Below are positions 44,285-55,676 of a DNA stretch of 64,000 bases, piece after piece. The notes under the pieces are model-generated. The model saw only the letters and a list, made by a program, of their open reading frames with translations. It had not been told where the DNA came from and searched no databases. The translations under genes and the position numbers were made by a program. How positions within the stretch are numbered: the stretch's first letter is position 1; every line of letters begins with the position of its first letter. Source of the DNA: Symsagittifera roscoffensis (lineage: Eukaryota; Xenacoelomorpha; Acoela; Convolutidae); assembly GCF_963678635.1 (NCBI RefSeq), contig NC_087064.1, positions 11,704,819 to 11,768,818 of the forward strand, given 5' to 3'.

Positions 44285-44340
44285 GTTCCGAGATATAGCT
44301 GATCAGGCTGGGTTTCGATCCACCGACCTTTCGCAACAAA
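44285..44340 (-). mobile_element. Truncated tRNA-derived SINE fragment
   Basis: On the minus strand, gcgaaaggtcggtggatcga and acccagcctgatcag match the box B region of the SINE at 17640-17890. It lies in calpain intron 1 and is copied in block 2 near 51349-51404. Confidence 0.45.
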
Positions 44341-44645
44341 AAACATCTTGCTGAAAAATGAACACTCGTAAAATTTAGTATTAGAAAAACGTAGTTTTTT
44401 GAGATAACTTTTCACAAAACTTTTTTGACAAAACAAACGGCAACTGTTTTTACCTGAATTTAGTATACTGTGAGTTGGTTCAAGTAATTTTTCAACCAAA
44501 TAGAAGTATTTAGGCCAAAATAAGCTTCTAATGGTCAAGATAATCAAATCAGATTGCCACTCTTCTATTGGAATCAATGATATTAAAAGACGAAGGTAAA
44601 AATTAAGTCACCCAAAGGTAATATAATGGATTATTTTTGCTTCAG

Positions 44646-44715
44646 GAGATTATTAGCAACCCGAAAATGTTCTCAGATGGTGCCAGTAGATTTGACATCA
44701 CTCAGGGAAAACTAG
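44646..44715 (+). CDS. Calpain protease core exon 2, copy 1
   Basis: After acceptor ttgcttcag the exon encodes EIISNPKMFSDGASRFDITQ then GKL, joining in phase 0 to ..WMRPK of exon 1. This matches the calpain stretch RPKEI..NP.....GASR.D..QG.LGDCW that leads into the active-site Cys. The donor g|gtgagc leaves phase 1. Confidence 0.9.
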
Positions 44716-44740
44716 GTGAGCACAACACTCTCGGCGATTT

Positions 44741-45060
44741 CGTTTTTGTTTCTACTTTACTTGCTTTCCTGGCTTTCAAAATTTTCCAAAGGGTCCCCCC
44801 TTTGGTAAAACTTATGACATCCATTTATCGGTGAAAAACCTCAAAATTTTTCTCAAGGCGCCTTTGGCGCCAATATGACTTATTTCGAGGGGGAGCGCGC
44901 AAAAAAACGCCATTTTTGGTCAAAATTTTTAAATAAGTGCCTAAAAACGCATTTTTTGGCGTGTTTTTTGAAAAATTTGCCTGCGGTGAAAAAATACGGT
45001 CCAAATACTATACTATTTTAGGAGAGCTCGGAAAATCAAATTGTTGGTCGACCTAAATTG
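44741..45060. mobile_element. Decayed hAT-MITE relative in calpain intron 2
   Basis: It shares the 'aaggcgcctttggcgcc', 'tttcgagggggagcgcg', 'aggagagctcggaaaatcaa' and ggtcgacctaaa words with the MITE at 27989-28305. Terminal inverted repeats are no longer recognisable. Copied in block 2 at 51806-52121. Confidence 0.45.
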
Positions 45061-45392
45061 TTAATATGTATCTGTCATGGCCAGACATTTGTGTTCCAGG
45101 CAATTGTATATTGGCCCAAATTGTCCAAAGACAGAAAAATACCCATAAAAAACATCCACAGACATTTGTGTCCGAAAGATGTCCAAGTTGAAATGGCGAT
45201 GTCGATCTTGCTTCGCCGGTCGTTTTTTTGTTGTTTTCATAGTTCTGTCTTGCCTATGCTTCTGTTTTCTCTGACAATGTGACATACTGATCACTTTGTC
45301 TATGTTTTTCACGTCTCGCTTATCGAATTGTGTAATTTGTTATGAGTCTTAGACAAACTAGCCTTCTGTCTTATGTGTTGTCTTGTTTTCAG

Positions 45393-45541
45393 GAGACTGT
45401 TGGCTTCTGGCGTCTCTGGCGTGTCTGTCGATGCACGAGGACCTGTTCCACTGTGTGGTTCCAAAAGACCAGGACTTCTCAGACCCAGACTACTGTGGCT
45501 GCTTCCGCTTCTACTTCTGGGTCGACGGGAACTGGCAAGAG
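45393..45541 (+). CDS. Calpain exon 3 with catalytic cysteine, copy 1
   Basis: After acceptor cttgttttcag the exon begins (G)DCWLLASLACLSMHEDLFHC. The Cys of GDCW is the nucleophile of the calpain Cys-His-Asn triad. It goes on with VVPKDQDFSDPDYCGCFRFY, FWVDGNWQE and ends at gag|gtgcgg in phase 0. In calpains this covers most of the protease core PC1 subdomain. All residues expected around the Cys are intact, so there is no sign of inactivation. The His and Asn lie in exons beyond this window. Confidence 0.93.
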
Positions 45542-46272
45542 GTGCGGTCGCGCAACCTCATGCAATCCCCCCACTCACACTCTATTATTTTTTTAGAAGC
45601 TCATCACGCTCAAAAATAGAAGCATACTCGGCTCTTGACCAGAAAACCCCCTCGCCCCCCCCCCCCCCCCCCCCATATAGGTCTAAATTAAGGGGTACTA
45701 TAACTTGCAGGGCGAGTGCCAGCAAGCGAATAGAAGAAAGCGCATCTTGGAATTGAAAATTCTAGAAAAAACGGGAAGCAACAGACAGAACGGGCAGTTA
45801 ATAAACCTAATAGGGCGCAAATTACTGCCTATAAGATTTTCAAAACATACTTTAGCGGATCGAAACTTAAGTTTTCTCTAGCAAAACTTCTTCCTTGTGG
45901 TAAAATATCATAGTCTAATCGAAGGTTTAAGCGTAATAAAAAATATAATCTTGTTAGGAGATCCGCTTTTGCTAATCGGGGAGGGGGTGGTGGGGGTGGT
46001 TTCTAAAAGAGCTTCGAATGTTTTTGAAATGAAATCTGAAGGTGGTTGGCTCTTCGACCGACTCCCGCTACCAGATATAAATAACGACTTTGCGTTTTTA
46101 TCATTGATTTCATTGGTTTTATCATTGATTTATCATTGAAGTTGAATATGAAAAAAAAGCGTTTGAACTTGGGTAATTACCCCACATGCCAATTTCAAAG
46201 CAATTAAACAAATTTTAAAAAATTGATGGTATAAAATGGTAGAAGAGACAGGTCGGTTTTGTTTGAATTCAG

Positions 46273-46379
46273 GTGCTTATTGACGATCGACTGCCGACGT
46301 TCAAGGGCAACCTGGTGTTTGTTCACTCGAGAGACAAGAATGAGTTCTGGAGTGCCTTGGTGGAAAAAGCATACGCCAA
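46273..46379 (+). CDS. Calpain exon 4, copy 1
   Basis: After acceptor gtttgaattcag the exon encodes [20 protein letters not shown], then [16 protein letters not shown]. The words IDDRLP and [14 protein letters not shown] are hallmarks of the calpain core. The donor gccaa|gtgagt leaves phase 2. It joins in frame to exon 5 at 56368, which would skip the whole second block, or could in principle splice into block 2 if its first exon accepts phase 2. Confidence 0.92.
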
Positions 46380-47312
46380 GTGAGTAAGCTGACTTAGGGG
46401 GGGGGTCTCAAGGAATCGACACCTTCGGTCCCCAAATGGTTTCCATTTGGTACTTTTGTAATGCATCTATTTTTGACAGAAAACCCATTGAATTTTCCTG
46501 AAGGCGCTCAAATATTTTAAATATACCAATAATAATGAAAGGAAAGCAATCAACAAAACGCAATTTTTTTCCAAATGTGCCCAAAAACGAGATTTCGATT
46601 AACTTTTGCTGAAACTTTCAAGCAGCGTAGAAAGTTTGGCCAATATTGATTCGGTGTTAGGTAAAAAAACTGATGTATCAGTAAACCTAAAACGGGCGGA
46701 CCAGATCAATAAACCAAAAATTCTTGATTCAATTACGTAATCACCTTAGCTAAAAACTGAGATTTTTACAAAATGATAAATTTTTTCCTCAAAACAAAAA
46801 TTGAATCAAAAATGGAATAACATGACTCTTCCCATGCGCCCCGTAGTTTTAAAAGTATTGTTCTAGCTCAGAAAACATTTATTCTATAAATCTTTAATTC
46901 CACAATTGAAGTAATTATTACGTAAATCGGTTTACTGATCTGGTAGTTTACTGACACATCGGTTTACTGTACGCACCCCGTTGATTTGTCTTAGTGTGTT
47001 TCAGGAAAGTTGATTAACCAAAAAATAAGTTCTTCCAACTCAAGCCCTATAAGATAGTTAACCTATAAGCTAGTTACAATTTAAATCATCCAAAAATGAG
47101 CTGTTTACTGTTACCTAACACTTCTGCAACAATTTCGGTTTTTTTTGAAACGTTCGGTACTTTTTCGGAGGGTTTCTTCTGCTCGTTAGATTTTCTTCTG
47201 TTATAGTTGACAATATTTGGCTCAATTGCTTGATGATTTGGGTTGTCTAAATTGTTAAATGAAGTCTGTGTATGTTTCTGGCAAACTTATAAATTTTGAT
47301 TCCGTATCTGAA

Positions 47313-47720
47313 CAAGACTGCTCGCATCAGGGCGAAGCCCTGAATATTTCGACTGCTTTTTAGGGTCTATGAAGCAGAAATAACATGGAAAAAATAAATG
47401 TTAAAAAAATAAAAACAAATATAATATTATAAGTATCCCCCCACTCGGCATATAGACTACAAAGAGATAGTTTTCGCTCCTAGTAACAAATCAATTATGA
47501 CAAAATAAGCTTCTTTAAACCAATTTGGAACAATTTTTAAGACGGATTAAATCTCCGCTCACGCGGTAATAGCACGTTAATATATCGCGCGTTAATGGCG
47601 TTTGGAGGTATGAAAGAAAAAACTCAATATTTCTTCTAATTTTTTTGAGCGAACATTGCTTCATAGACCTTAAAAGACAGTTGGAACATTCGGGGCTTTG
47701 CCCTGGTACGAGCAGTCTTG
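47313..47720. mobile_element. MITE-like element with ~63-bp terminal inverted repeats
   Basis: The left end caagactgctcgcatcaggg ... gggtctatgaagc (47313-47375) is an inverted match to 47658-47720 (gcttcatagacc ... ccctggtacgagcagtcttg). Within each arm lies a smaller palindrome (cagggcgaagccctg). The element is copied in block 2 at 54378-54785, and a single related arm is near 55085-55110. Confidence 0.7.
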
Positions 47721-49866
47721 CATCATTGTCTTGTGCGAAACAAATGATGTTTTTAAATGTTTTTGTGAGTTTTGTCTGCTTACTAATTGTATTGAGTAAT
47801 GTTTTGAGCTTCAGAATGCGTCTTTTTCGCCATTAGTTTTCATGAAGGTTCTCTTAAGTAATGCGAATTTATGCATGGTCAGTGTACCACAGCATGGATA
47901 GTTAATAGCATGTTAACTGCATTTGCCTTTATTCGCGTTGCATGATCAGTGTACCACTGCATGGTTTAATAATTGCATGGTTACTAAATTTGCCTTGTGT
48001 TTAAGTTAGTAGATATAATTTTATTATTATATTTGATAATTTTTGGTAGGTTTTCGGCACTGAGGTCATTTGGCATTAGTTCCGTCGGCTTATTTTTCTA
48101 TCATTTTATTTCTACTGAATTATTGGTTTTATAATGATTGGCATCTAACAAGAATTTTTCAAAAAGGATAAATTACCCTCTTAAGCCATCCGTAATACAA
48201 ATAAAAACTTATTCAAAAAAAACTGACAGCTTTTGTTTAAAAATTTTTTTAAAAGTTTTTTTTTCTAAACCAAATTTTCGGCATTTTAGTTCGCTTACTA
48301 GAATAAATTTAAATTAAATCAATCACACGACCCATCTGGTGTGGAGGTAACAATTACTTAAGACAACTAAGGCGTGTGGTTTGAATCCAGCCGGGGCCTG
48401 TTTTTTTTTCAAATTAGAAATTTTCTGCTTTTTCGTGGAACCGTCCGCCTCTTTGTTTTTTGACTTAATTCCCATACCACGGACAATTTTCAAAGATTCA
48501 GCTTTCTTCTAATTTTCGGAAGGCCATTAGTGAAAGCAATTGATTTTTAATAATACAAAGTTAACAAATAAATTTTTAAAAAACTTTCATAAAAAAAAAT
48601 TTTTAGTGCCATTTTTTGAGCACTGAATTATTGAGCATTATTTGGTTGTTATTCCTACGTAATTTTTGTTCCGATGCAAATTTAACGTTCAATTGTCTTA
48701 TTTGGCATACTAATTTTGTTTAAAATGAGTTTTATTCCAGACAAATTGATACAATGTCCAGACAAATTGATACAATTTGGTACAGTTTTCGAGTTGAATT
48801 TTGCATTTATTTTTCATAAAACACTAGTGGACAATATATAAGCAGTACATTTTTTTGGTTGATTTTCTGCTTATGGCTATCAGTTTTAATTCGGTTTGTC
48901 GGCTTTTCACCTATTGTTTTGTTTCCCACGAATATTTGGTTTTTTAAAAATCGATAAAACTCTGCCTCCTTTCTTTTGATGTCTGAAAATCAACTCCTCT
49001 TAAAAATATATTAAATTGTCAAAAATGATTGCTTCTTTTTCTAAATTTGTTTTTTTTTTCTAGTTCCATTTTCAATTTTTTCTTCGCTCGAAGTCTTTTT
49101 GCATCTTCTTTAGCGTCATCTTCGTTTAATCCTATACTTGTTTTTTTCAAAGTAGTGCGAAGCTCGGCTTCGCCCTGTGTCTAAGAATTATGCAACTCAG
49201 CTCAAAACATGTTTTTGCTCGAAGCCTTTTTTGGCCAAAATGATCTCGGCTTATTTTTTTATCGCTTACAAAACTTAATTTAGGTCGTTTGAGGGAAACA
49301 TAATTTTTATGATCTCCTCCTGATCATACAGAACGTTGAAAATCTCAAAATAGAAATTCTAGTTTAAAGTTTTTCATGACATCATTTTTTTTAACTTGTT
49401 TTTGAGTTTTCATTAAAAGCTGTCGAATGTGTTTCTGGACTCGTGCTCCCCAAATAGAACATCATTCGAGAGACAACGATTTGAAGTTGAAGTTTTTTAT
49501 CTGTGGTTTCTTCAAAAATTTTTCTGTTTTCTTTGGTCTTGGTGGCTCTCTTTTCCTTTCCTGTTTGCTAGCTTTCAATGTTAGCTTCGTGATATTGCAA
49601 GTGATGCGAAGCTCTGCTTCGCCTCCGTGTTGTAATTTCTTGACTGCGAATTCGGCTTGCAATTTATCGAATTAGCGGCCTAGTGTTGAGTCGTTTCACG
49701 TAAAATGCAATTTTTCTGCACATCTCTGGAATACACAGACTGTTAAATTATAACTCTTGGGAACATTTTTTTTGGCTTTTTTCTTTTCACTTTTCCGGCC
49801 TAAATGATTTCGGCCTAAATTGCATCGGCTTGATGGCTTCTTACTGAGTTTTTGAATAACAAAAAA

Positions 49867-50346
49867 CTATTTGAATATAAGAGCGTTAGCGTGAAAACAG
49901 TAGTCCTGGTGAAAAAAATTTTCCCGGAATTGTTAGAAACTTTGGAAAAGTTTTTTTTCGTTTCGGCTTAGCTACCTCATATTACTTTCAAAAGTCTGTT
50001 TTGCTTTCTATTTTGCTTAAATTCACAAAAAAAATGAAAAAATAGCAAATAGTCCGATGATTCACTTTACCAATACAATAAACGCAATTCCATTTTTGCT
50101 ACTGTGCTGGTAAAGGTAATCATCTAGCTATTTTGCTATTTTGCACAATTTTTTTTGTAAGTTTTAGCAAAATAGAAAGCAAAAAAAAAACGTTTTTGTA
50201 TGTAATATGAGGTAACTAAGCAGACACAAAGTAAACCAAAATAGTCTTTTAACGAAAAAAAAACACTTCTAAATTTTCTTAAAATTCCGGTAACAAAATT
50301 TTTACCAGAACTACTATCTTCACGCAAACGCTCGTATGTTCATATA
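49867..50346. mobile_element. Foldback element, block 2 copy
   Basis: The duplicate of 42801-43280, with the same inverted ends and central region and a few substitutions (for example gctactgtgctggtaaag against gctactgagctggtaaag near the centre). Confidence 0.72.
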
Positions 50347-51050
50347 GTGATTTACATGTTTGTATTTTGTTTTGGCAAACAATCCCAACTATAACTTTTT
50401 ATTCGAAAAGTAAGCAAGTTTTTCAACCTTTCTTAGATTACTCAAATTGATTTTGTTTCGTTCTCAAAACACTACAAAGACTCAAATTCGCCAAAAAGTT
50501 TGAAGAAACTAGATAAAAGATACCTTTTTGAGCTATTTTTGGAAATTTTTCTCAAATTTAATCTACATTGGTTCCAAAAGCGCCTTCAGAATGCAGAAAA
50601 GTTTTAAGGTTGGTCCACCAAAACTGGATTTTGGGGAAATCTCAAATAGTCCGGAGTCGAATCCCTAAATCCGCTACTCGAAACTCGAATTCTTTTTGAT
50701 CATCTGAACATATTAAGAATAGCAAAAAAAGCTGTAAATTTGAGGGACTACCTGTTTTGAGGAAAAAAGAATGAGTCAAAATAAAAAACCGGTGTGAGAA
50801 AAAAACAACGCAAAAAGCAAAAATTTCTTCGGTTATAATCCTGCTTCTTTTTATGATTATAGCGCTTAGTTTTAAATCCAACTGATACTAACTTGACCTC
50901 GGCTCTCGGCTTTGGCTTCGTTTACTGAATTTCTAACTTGACTTCTGGGCTGAGCATTGACTTGACCTCTGATTTGACCTCTGATTTGACCTCTGATTTG
51001 ACCTCTGAGTTGACCTCTGAATTGACCTCTGCCTCGAAATCTGACCTGGA

Positions 51051-51224
51051 ATGGTAGCGGAGCATAATGAGAAGCAGGACAGTCCCCTGTGGAAAGCGCA
51101 GAAAAAAGAGTGCAGAAGGAGGGGCAGGGGACTGTTGTGGGAGGATGAGTCATTCCCTGCCACCATGAACTCCTGCTTCCGCACCAGACGACCCCAGAGC
51201 GACTTCAAGTGGATGCGACCCAAG
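51051..51224 (+). CDS. Calpain protease core exon 1, copy 2
   Basis: Second copy of 43987-44160, with the same protein (..KKECRRRGRGLLWEDESFPA .. FKWMRPK) and the same donor aag|gtcagt. The start boundary is uncertain as in copy 1. If this exon has its own promoter or a skipped partner, it offers an alternative first core exon. If exon 4 of block 1 splices here, the acceptor giving an exon from 51083 (after ggacag) would match phase 2. Confidence 0.8.
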
Positions 51225-51709
51225 GTCAGTATATTTAAGAGCATTGAGGATCTACCTGACCATTTAGGAACCAACACACGAGCTGTTCAGTGTACTCCAC
51301 AGAACCGCTGTTATGACCCGGTTAAAAAACTACATGCTATTTTTTTTAGTTCCGAGATATAGCTGATCAGGCTGGGTTTCGATCCACCGACCTTTCGCAA
51401 CAAAAAACATCTTGCTGAAAAATGAACACTCGTAAAATTTAGTATTAGAAAAACGTAGTTTTTTGAGATAACTTTTCACAAAACTTTTTTGACAAAACAA
51501 ACGGCAACTGTTTTTACCTGAATTTAGTATACTGTGAGTTGGTTCAAGTAATTTTTCAACCAAATAGAAGTATTTAGGCCAAAATAAGCTTCTAATGGTC
51601 AAGATAATCAAATCAGATTGCCACTCTTCTATTGGAATCAATGATATTAAAAGACGAAGGTAAAAATTAAGTCACCCAAAGGTAATATAATGGATTATTT
51701 TTGCTTCAG

Positions 51710-51779
51710 GAGATTATTAGCAACCCGAAAATGTTCTCAGATGGTGCCAGTAGATTTGACATCACTCAGGGAAAACTAG
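51710..51779 (+). CDS. Calpain protease core exon 2, copy 2
   Basis: Second copy of 44646-44715: acceptor ttgcttcag, 70 nt, phase 0 in and phase 1 out, the same EIISNPKMFSDGASRFDITQ sequence and donor g|gtgagc. No disabling change is seen. Confidence 0.88.
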
Positions 51780-52457
51780 GTGAGCACAACACTCTCGGCG
51801 ATTTCGTTTTTGTTTCTACTTTACTTGCTTTCCTGGCTTTCAAAATTTTCCAAAGGGTCCCCCCTTTGGTAAAACTTATGACATCCATTTATCGGTGAAA
51901 AACCTCAAAATTTTTCTCAAGGCGCCTTTGGCGCCAATATGACTTATTTCGAGGGGGAGCGCGCAAAAAAAACGCCATTTTTGGTCAAAATTTTTAAATA
52001 AGTGCCTAAAAACGCATTTTTTGGCGTGTTTTTTGAAAAATTTGCCTGCGGTGAAAAAATACGGTCCAAATACTATACTATTTTAGGAGAGCTCGGAAAA
52101 TCAAATTGTTGGTCGACCTAAATTGTTAATATGTATCTGTCATGGCCAGACATTTGTGTTCCAGGCAATTGTATATTGGCCCAAATTGTCCAAAGACAGA
52201 AAAATACCCATAAAAAACATCCACAGACATTTGTGTCCGAAAGATGTCCAAGTTGAAATGGCGATGTCGATCTTGCTTCGCCGGTCGTTTTTTTGTTGTT
52301 TTCATAGTTCTGTCTTGCCTATGCTTCTGTTTTCTCTGACAATGTGACATACTGATCACTTTGTCTATGTTTTTCACGTCTCGCTTATCGAATTGTGTAA
52401 TTTGTTATGAGTCTTAGACAAACTAGCCTTCTGTCTTATGTGTTGTCTTGTTTTCAG

Positions 52458-52606
52458 GAGACTGTTGGCTTCTGGCGTCTCTGGCGTGTCTGTCGATGCA
52501 CGAGGACCTGTTCCACTGTGTGGTTCCAAAAGACCAGGACTTCTCAGACCCAGACTACTGTGGCTGCTTCCGCTTCTACTTCTGGGTCGACGGGAACTGG
52601 CAAGAG
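52458..52606 (+). CDS. Calpain exon 3 with catalytic cysteine, copy 2
   Basis: Second copy of 45393-45541, 149 nt, with the GDCWLLASLACLSM active-site segment intact and donor gag|gtgcgg. Both blocks therefore encode an apparently competent nucleophile region. Differences from copy 1 begin only in the following intron (agcagactcgg against agcatactcgg, and C-run length). Confidence 0.9.
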
Positions 52607-53332
52607 GTGCGGTCGCGCAACCTCATGCAATCCCCCCACTCACACTCTATTATTTTTTTAGAAGCTCATCACGCTCAAAAATAGAAGCAGACTCGGCTCT
52701 TGACCAGAAAACCCCCTCGCCCCCCCCCCCCCCCATATAGGTCTAAATTAAGGGGTACTATAACTTGCAGGGCGAGTGCCAGCAAGCGAATAGAAGAAAG
52801 CGCATCTTGGAATTGAAAATTCTAGAAAAAACGGGAAGCAACAGACAGAACGGGCAGTTAATAAACCTAATAGGGCGCAAATTACTGCCTATAAGATTTT
52901 CAAAACATACTTTAGCGGATCGAAACTTAAGTTTTCTCTAGCAAAACTTCTTCCTTGTGGTAAAATATCATAGTCTAATCGAAGGTTTAAGCGTAATAAA
53001 AAATATAATCTTGTTAGGAGATCCGCTTTTGCTAATCGGGGAGGGGGTGGTGGGGGTGGTTTCTAAAAGAGCTTCGAATGTTTTTGAAATGAAATCTGAA
53101 GGTGGTTGGCTCTTCGACCGACTCCCGCTACCAGATATAAATAACGACTTTGCGTTTTTATCATTGATTTCATTGGTTTTATCATTGATTTATCATTGAA
53201 GTTGAATATGAAAAAAAAGCGTTTGAACTTGGGTAATTACCCCACATGCCAATTTCAAAGCAATTAAACAAATTTTAAAAAATTGATGGTATAAAATGGT
53301 AGAAGAGACAGGTCGGTTTTGTTTGAATTCAG

Positions 53333-53439
53333 GTGCTAATTGACGATCGACTGCCGACGTTCAAGGGCAACCTGGTGTTTGTTCACTCGAGAGACAAGAA
53401 TGAGTTCTGGAGTGCCTTGGTGGAAAAAGCATACGCCAA
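53333..53439 (+). CDS. Calpain exon 4, copy 2
   Basis: Second copy of 46273-46379. The only coding change I found is at 53338 (cta against ctt), a synonymous Leu codon. It encodes [20 protein letters not shown] .. EKAYAK and ends gccaa|gtgagt in phase 2. It is the copy nearest exon 5 and so the most likely partner of 56368. Confidence 0.9.
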
Positions 53440-54931
53440 GTGAGTAAGCTGACTTAGGGTGGGGGGGGGGTCTCAAGGAATCGACACCTTCGGTCCCCAA
53501 ATGGTTTCCATTTGGTACTTTTGTAATGCATCTATTTTTGACCGAAAACCCATTGAATTTTCCTGAAGGCGCTCAAATATTTTAAATATACCAATAATAA
53601 TGAAAGGAAAGCAATCAACAAAACGCAATTTTTTTCCAAATGTGCCCAAAAACGAGATTTCGATTAACTTTTGCTGAAACTTTCAAGCAGCGTAGAAAGT
53701 TTGGCCAATATTGATTCGGTGTTAGGTAAAAAAACTGATGTATCAGTAAACCGAAAACGGGCGGACCAGATCAATAAACCAAAAATTCTTGATTCAATTA
53801 CGTAATCACCTTAGCTAAAAACTGAGATTTTTACAAAATGATAAATTTTTTCCTCAAAACAAAAATTGAATCAAAAATGGAATAACATGACTCTTCCCAT
53901 GCGCCCCGTAGTTTTAAAAGTATTGTTCTAGCTCAGAAAACATTTATTCTATAAATCTTTAATTCCACAATTGATGTAATTATTACGTAAATCGGTTTAC
54001 TGATCTGGTAGTTTACTGACACATCGGTTTACTGTACGCACCCCGTTGATTCGTCTTAGTGTGTTTCAGGAAAGTTGATTAACCAAAAAATAAGTTCTTC
54101 CAACTCAAGCCCTATAAGATAGTTAACCTATAAGCTAGTTACAATTTAAATCATCCAAAAATGAGCTGTTTACTGTTACCTAACACTTCTGCAACAATTT
54201 CGGTTTTTTTTGAAACTTTCGGTACTTTTTCGGAGGGTTTCTTCTGCTCGTTAGATTTTCTTTTGTTATAGTTGACAATATTTGGCTCAATTGCTTGATG
54301 ATTTGGGTTGTCTAAATTGTTAAATGAAGTCTGTGTATGTTTCTGGCAAACTTATAAATTTTGATTCCGTATCTGAACAAGACTGCTCGCATCAGGGCGA
54401 AGCCCTGAATATTTCGACTGCTTTTTAGGGTCTATGAAGCAGAAATAACATGGAAAAAATAAATGTTAAAAAAATAAAAACAAATATATTATTATAAGTA
54501 TCCCCCCACTCGGCATATAGACTACAAAGAGATAGTTTTCGCTCCTAGTAACAAATCAATTATGACAAAATAAGCTTCTTTAAACCAATTTGGAACAATT
54601 TTTAAGACGGATTAAATCTCCGCTCACGCGGTAATAGCACGTTAATATATCGCGCGTTAATGGCGTTTGGAGGTATGAAAGAAAAAACTCAATATTTCTT
54701 CTAATTTTTTTGAGCGAACATTGCTTCATAGACCTTAAAAGACAGTTGGAACATTCGGGGCTTTGCCCTGGTACGAGCAGTCTTGCATCATTGTCTTGTG
54801 CGAAACAAATGATGTTTTTAAATGTTTTTGTGAGTTTTGTCTGCTTACTAATTGTATTGAGTAATGTTTTGAGCTTCAGAATGCGTCTTTTTCGCCATTA
54901 GTTTTCATGAAGATTCTCTTAAGTAATGCGA

Positions 54932-55650
54932 CAGTATTTCATACAAACTTTCACGATGGTCAAAATCTGTGTTTTTATTTTCAATTTTGACAAAATCATT
55001 GTACTATCAGCCTATTGAGTAACTTTGCAATAAATTGGTAATCTTTTGCTCAAATCTTTCTGCATAAATTTTTTCATGAAGTTTGCTCGTATCAGGGCAT
55101 AAAACCCTGAAGGTTCCCACTGCCCACGAACTTCCCATGGTACCGAACCGCTTTTGGTACATGAAATATTGACAAACTGCATTTTTTAAGCTGATTATAT
55201 CGAAGTTTGAAAGTTGAGTCGTACGAAATTAATCCGACCGATCTGGTTTGCTAGCTTCTATTCAATTTGATTTGGAACGATTTTGTTGTGCGGGATAATT
55301 CGCCACGAATAAATAATTCGCGTTACGCTCTCAGCAATATGAATGAACTCTTCAAAGAGCGCCTAATTTAGTCCAGAACATGACCAATTTGGCAATTTTC
55401 AAACTCCCAGAACTTTACAAAATATAATTGGAAGTAAAATATCTTTTTAAGTTTGAACTCAAGGGGTCGATATCTTGAATGGGGTATAAACAAATTTTCT
55501 CGATAACTATTATTTCAATCGGCAAAAATTGACTGAATGAAAAACCACAGCGAGCATAAATATTCGGTTTTCTTGAAAGTCGGAACAATAATTCGCATAT
55601 TGAAACAAATTATCAAACTATTCGGCTCTTTTTCTCCCCCCCCCCACCTG
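54932..55650 (+). other. Calpain intron 4, unassigned part
   Basis: No exon is seen. A half-MITE relative (gtttgctcgtatcagggcat aaaaccctga) lies near 55082-55112. A C-run lies at 55637-55646, next to the poly(A) signal of the minus-strand ORF described below. Confidence 0.4.
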
Positions 55651-55656
55651 CAAACT

Positions 55657-55662
55657 TTTATT
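55657..55662 (-). terminator. Poly(A) signal AATAAA for the nested minus-strand ORF
   Basis: On the minus strand AATAAA lies 14 nt after the TGA that ends the ORF 56201-55677. This close, canonical placement supports a real 3' end there. Confidence 0.5.
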
Positions 55663-55676
55663 CAAAAAATTACTGT

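Larger units (their letters stand above)
40762..47866. repeat. 7.1-kb direct tandem duplication, copy 1
   Basis: Copy 1 begins atttatgcatggtcagtgta and ends aagtaatgcga, where copy 2 starts without a gap. By eye the copies are nearly identical; differences include an extra ~40 bp here near 41437-41477, a C-run of 20 (45655-45674) against 15, a shorter G-run near 46397, and scattered substitutions. The first 140 bp contain a ~70-bp word (tgcatggtcagtgtaccac) repeated twice in tandem. The block carries calpain exons 1-4 with their introns. It may be a real duplication or an assembly artefact from two haplotypes. Confidence 0.95.
47867..54931. repeat. 7.1-kb direct tandem duplication, copy 2
   Basis: This repeats 40762-47866 almost base for base with an offset of 7065 bp over most of its length (7105 bp at the left end because about 40 bp are missing near 48545, and 7060 bp between the C-run and the G-run). 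After aagtaatgcga the sequence diverges (cagtatttcatac), which fixes the right end. It carries a second complete set of calpain exons 1-4 and of the embedded repeats: family B at 48326-49630, foldback at 49867-50346, and the MITE at 54378-54785. Confidence 0.95.

Noticed and set aside
45373-45756. Long overlapping ORFs across calpain exon 3
   Set aside because: Out-of-frame shadows of the exon, extended through the intron's C-run; copies differ in length only because the C-run differs.
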